From the NCBI RefSeq assembly GCF_026213295.1, contig NC_079428.1:9964615-10028614 (forward strand): DNA of 64,000 bases. Reading direction: 5' to 3'. The first letter of the stretch is position 1; every line of letters begins with the position of its first letter. Both the position numbers and the translations under genes were made by a program. The notes under the pieces are model-generated. The model saw nothing but the letters and a program-made list of their open reading frames with translations, was not told the DNA's origin and searched no databases. The stretch is from Gadus chalcogrammus (lineage: Eukaryota > Chordata > Actinopteri > Gadiformes > Gadidae). This document shows positions 59,486-64,000 of this stretch, one piece after another.

Positions 59486-59793
59486 ACTATTCTTATTTGC
59501 CAATGTGGTTCATAGTATGGTACGCCTACTGACTCATGCATTATGTATTTTGTTTGCACCATTTAATGTGCATGGTGGATTTCTGTGGCGTTTCAGTGTT
59601 TATGGAGTTTGGTTGTGTGGATGTATGTTTGTGTATGTTGTGTGTGTGTGTCCATATAATGGCGTGCATATGGCTTCTGTCTTGTGCCCCGAGATATTGT
59701 GGTTGGAACCGCGGGTCCTCCTCGCCCCTGATCGCCGTGAGAACTGGTCGTTCCAATTAACCAGCCTAGCAGCCTGCAGCCCTGTTGGCCTTA

Positions 59794-59938
<145 letters not shown>

Positions 59939-60296
59939 GTGTTGGAAGGATACATGCATTGAAAATAGAAAGTGACATGTAAGTGTGAGAAGTTTATAGA
60001 CTTCAGTGTGAAGAAGAAGAAAGAAAAAGAGCGGATAGGAGGTTGGTAGATTAATAGACATAATGCACACGTCTTTATGTCATGCAGTGCTGGCAGATGA
60101 CTACGGCCAGCAAGCGTTATTCTTTCCTCCCTCTAACCTCGATTGCTCATTCCTCCCTCCCACTCCTTTCCAGACTTCCTTTGGGCTGGCGTCCCTCTCT
60201 TCCTTCTCCCTCCCCTGCCTTTCTCCCTCCCTCTCTGATTTCCATCCTCCGTTCCTTCTTCCTTCTGCTCCACTGCCCTACCTCCCCAAACCTTTC

Positions 60297-60379
60297 TCCC
60301 TTCCTTCCTTCCTTCCTTCCTTCCTTCCTTCCTTCCTTCCTTCCTTCCTTCCTTCCTTCCTTCCTTCCTTCCTTCCTTC
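60297..60379. repeat. (CTTC)n tetranucleotide repeat, about 83 bp
   Basis: A pure CTTC array inside a pyrimidine-rich region (60120-60480). The Ser/Phe/Leu/Pro frames are its translation. Confidence 0.97.
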
Positions 60380-60992
60380 ATCATCCTTCGTAGAGTTCCT
60401 CTCTGCCATCATTCCTTCAGTCGTCCCTCGCTCTCTGCCGCCTCAGTTCCATCCTCCCTCCCCCCCACCGCCCCTCCCCAACACCGACCAGGTAAACGGA
60501 GAACCGTGGATCAACCAAGGCTAGCAGGGAGAGCCAGTCGCACCACACACACATCCGACCCCCTTAGTTAGTTCTACCCCATCGATTATATCCTAGGGGG
60601 GGGGGGAACACTCCCCGCTGTGTCCAGGCAGTCACACTGGACCCACAGGGCTTCACTGGATCCCATTGTGGAGCGGCCAGGAAGGGAGATGTATGGAGTA
60701 TGGAGGAGAAGGGAGTTTGGGAAGGGTCAAAGTCAGGCTCACTCTGCTCTAGTTTGTTGGCCATGGAAGCCATGGAACAGTGTGTGTGCAAGTGTGTGGG
60801 TGTTTATTAATTCTGTTTGGTGTATGTGGCTTGCACAGTGGGTCCGGATGTGTTTGTGTGTCTTCGAATACACACACACCTCTATAGAGTTGTCCTTGCC
60901 CGATGAAAGTTTTCACTCAACAAAGAATACTCGTATATAGACAGCCTGAGCAATTGTGTGTGCGAGGTCATGTGCATGTGCGTATGTACCTG

Positions 60993-61030
60993 CTTCCCTG
61001 CCTGCCTGCATGCCTGCCTGCCTGCCTGCA
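60993..61030. repeat. (CCTG)n repeat
   Basis: A short CCTG tetranucleotide array with gcat variants. Confidence 0.9.
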
Positions 61031-62590
61031 TATAGGTGCACCTGCGTTGGTGTTTAATTGTGGCAATGGCATGACATCATTTTGAGCATGAGATGGCTTT
61101 TCAGCTGCAGCCAATCAGGGAACGGCAAAGACAGAGGAAACGAGATGGAGACACAGAGATGGAGGAAGAATCAAAAAGAGACTGATAATGATGGAATGAT
61201 TGAATGATTGAAGGTGAAAGAGAGGGAGGAGAGAGAGAGAACCAGAATGTGTTAGATATTGATTGAGAGACGGAGAAAGTGAACCATAGGATAAAAGGAG
61301 AGGAGAAAGAGGGGGAGAAGGAGAGACAGAAACAGAAAGTTAGATTGATCGAAAGGCAGATGGATAGAGACAGACAGATGGATAGATATATATACATACA
61401 ACGAGAAATAGAGCAAAGAGAAGATAGAAAAACAGGAAGATTGTGTGATTATGTGGAAATAATGAGTGAAAGATAATGAGCGGAATAAAGATAGAGAGCA
61501 GAAGGATAAAGGGGAAGAAAGAGCCCAGGTGTGGGTGGGGTGGTAGAGAACCTTCAACAGGGTCAGAGGGACGTACACGCACTCACACACACATGGACGT
61601 GAACTCACAACCTGCGTGCACGGGCTACAGGTGGGCTCCAGCCCTGCATCAGTGTGCTGTTTGAAAACCAAATATTTCAGACCGATATGCTTGTTTTTCA
61701 TGTGCAATCACAGTGTTAATAATGGTGCAAGGAAGCTGTTGTCCTGCTTGTAATGACATACTGACACACAGACACACACACAACACCCCACCCCCCCTCC
61801 CCCCCACACACACAGACACACACACACCAATCAAATAAAAATAATGAAAATAGCAGTGCAGGGACGAGGAATAATGGAAGGAGATACGGAGAAACGCCAG
61901 AAACATTTCAGACCTAAAATGACAGACAATTACCGTCCTAAATACACTTTCAAAAAGCCATTTACCACTGGCCATTATAAAAGGGGTTGGTCTGTCCGTT
62001 AGACATAAGCCACCCGAGTTGATGATGCGTTCGGATGCTTGGTCGGTTCAAAAAGGTACTCTTTTTTGGGAAGGGGAGAGTTTAAAGTCATCGTAAACAT
62101 TACGATGTCCGGTTACGACTTAGCTCTCTGCCAATATAATTAAGAAAAAAAGACTTGGCAGACTTAAGTCGCTGAGGGACGACGCAGTCTATTAAAATAA
62201 CATTGACCAACATTTTTTTCCTTTCAATTGGTGGCCGTGAAGGAACTACTAATGACAGTCGTCGCTAGGTCAAGATTTAATTTTACCTTCCGATTCACGG
62301 AGCTTCCACACACACACTCTGTCTTGTTGGACACAAATGCACATGAAGTCAAAATAAATAAGTGGTACTCTTTAAGTAGGAAGTTGAAATTTCACTTTTC
62401 TTTTTATATTTGCCCTAAATCACAATGTTGGAAAATAATGTATTTTTATCCATTGTTCTTTTCAGTTTGTTGTCATACATTTTGTGGGACCAGGTTGTAA
62501 TTATTGCCACTGGTTAAAAAACAATGCAGTACGTTTTCCTCCTTTATCTCAAATGTCAAATTTAGAATTGTGTTTCGACCACATTTCGAC
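61031..62590. other. unannotated segment
   Basis: Degenerate GA-rich sequence lies at 61130-61520 and an impure CA/C-rich stretch at 61760-61830. The rest is AT-rich unique DNA. No gene was recognised. Confidence 0.5.
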
Positions 62591-62595
62591 CACCT

Positions 62596-62745
62596 GGCTA
62601 ATAAGAGTGGTCTAGTGGAGGGTTCGACCCCCAGCCAAAAGGGTTCTTGGTTCAATACCCAATGTCGACCCGTAGGCCCTCTAGAGCAAGATGCTCATTG
62701 ATGGAATGTATCTGAAGCCAAAAAGGGTCAAGTAAACGACTTAAA
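62596..62745 (+). mobile_element. tRNA-derived SINE copy
   Basis: The head is 'ctaataagagtggtctagtg' and the B-box-like segment is TTGGTTCAATACCC. The body is 'gtaggccctctagagcaaga', and the tail has decayed. The layout is shared with the copies at 36011 and 21362. Confidence 0.68.
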
Positions 62746-63399
62746 ACGGAATAGAAAAGTGCTGTTCAAGCCATCAATATCCATTGAATACATATTCATT
62801 GCATCAACACAATTCAATTTGAGGAGCGATTTGATTCAAGTGGAAGGAATAAACAGTTGAAAACAAAGTCTCCTTTACTGACACCGCCATATTGATTTAT
62901 GTTGCCGCCACTCCACAACTCCAGACGACACCTCTCCTTACACAATTCAGCTTCCAAAACTCCAGAGGCTATTGATTCAGTAAAATGTTGAGCTTTCATT
63001 TTGCTTCTCAAAAAATGGTGCTTATTAAAAACCTTGACATATTCTTATAAAGGAAGTTATCAACGAGGCGAGGAGGAGGTGTTAACACACCTGGGTGATA
63101 ATGGATGAGGACATTTGAATATTGACGCCTATTCAAATTGAACACAACCGTTACGAACGCTGTGATGGAGGTGGTGATGGAGGCTGCAGGTTTAGTGTGC
63201 GTCGGGGAGGCTGAGGCGGTTGCCCTTGGGTATTATGAATAACTATTGATGTTACGCAGACACAGAAAATGCCAAAGACAGACGCCGCATCGAAATGTCG
63301 GAGCTGAAGTCTAAAAACCTGAACGACAGTATAAAAAGAACCCTCCACTATCCCCACGATCGCCTCAATCACCAACGCTAGCTAGCATCACCACCACCA

Positions 63400-64000
63400 A
63401 CACCCCCCTCCTCCACCACCCAATACCACCACCCGTCTATTGACATCGCTGACGGTGGAATGCTCGGGGGAAAAAACAACGATATTTTCCCTCGAATCCA
63501 AAAATATGAACATTAACGCGGAGAGGGGCATCTGGAAACTCATCACCAGCGGTTACCGTTCACTGCCCGGCGACGTTCACAGGTGGCCGAATGGCTGCTC
63601 AGAGTCCACGAGGCCCCTGGTAACGGCTTCAGGTGAGCAATGGCTTTAATCTTAACCAGGCTCCTGGAGGCTCTGCCCGGGCTCATTATTGACCCCTCGA
63701 TTCCCAAACAGAGGGCCCCGCCGTGGCAGGCATATTGATTTCGGCAATATGTCCGCTACCACGCATCCCCCGACCGTCTAAGCGTATGGAGCTCCGACGA
63801 ATAATGACGCCGCTTGTTTTGTTTTTTTTACGCCTTGGGTTGGCGTTGTCGTCTCTAAATGTCCCCCCCCCGACGCGACGCCCGTGCTAAGGGCTGACAG
63901 CTTAAGCGACGGATAAACCAGGGAGAAGAACAAGCGATGGTTTCTGGTTGTGAAAAGGACGAAACGGAGGAGCGATGTCACCAAAACAAGTTACTTTTGA
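63400..64000. other. CpG-richer segment at the window edge
   Basis: GC-richer, CpG-containing DNA with a CCACCA tract at 63390-63433. A plus-strand open frame (63440-63649) contains a good GT donor (tcag|gtgagc, GT at 63632-63633), but its translation matches no family I know. It could be an upstream noncoding exon or promoter area of nrxn2 on the minus strand, or unrelated. Confidence 0.35.

Overview
The window looks like vertebrate nuclear DNA from a teleost fish. It has one spliced, vertebrate-type gene fragment, no bacterial-style gene packing, fish-type tRNA-derived SINEs, hAT and Harbinger transposon remnants, and a very high load of long CA/TG and GA/CT dinucleotide repeats. Such a load is known from codfishes (Gadidae), so a gadid is a reasonable guess, but the sequence alone does not prove the species.

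Only one protein-coding exon can be supported. It is on the minus strand at 51447-52158 and is the first coding exon of a neurexin-2 alpha gene (nrxn2). It encodes the start methionine, a signal peptide, the complete first LNS/laminin-G domain and the EGF-A repeat, and ends at a GT splice donor in phase 1. Neurexins are presynaptic adhesion receptors. This exon is specific to the long alpha isoform, so the alpha promoter should lie at higher coordinates. Two CCAAT motifs and an AT-rich palindrome lie 135-310 bases upstream of the ATG. No later nrxn2 exon was recognised, so positions 1-51446 are read as the first part of an intron longer than 51 kb.

Layout: 1-4960 intron with a 60-bp minisatellite and a 112-bp CA repeat; 4961-5960 hAT transposase remnant; 5961-17300 intron with CA/CT repeats, a SINE and a 100-base assembly gap (13901-14000); 17339-18087 inverted-repeat DNA element; 18100-45500 intron with most SINE copies and many repeats; 45574-47820 a 70-bp near-identical direct repeat enclosing a Harbinger-type element with a broken Myb/SANT gene; 47821-51446 GA, TG and poly-G tracts and a CpG-rich patch; 51447-52158 nrxn2 exon; 52159-64000 5' flank or upstream intron with a perfect hairpin, a duplicated segment, an inverted-repeat cluster and G-rich minisatellites.

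Most open frames in the window are simple-sequence translations (Cys-Val, His-Thr, Arg-Glu, Leu-Ser runs) or antisense shadows of the GC-rich exon, and they are not annotated. I found no convincing new multi-gene system. The more unusual material is structural: repeat-derived UG/CA tracts in a neurexin pre-mRNA, the 70-bp repeat pair, a perfect 18-bp hairpin, and a cluster of inverted ~46-bp units.
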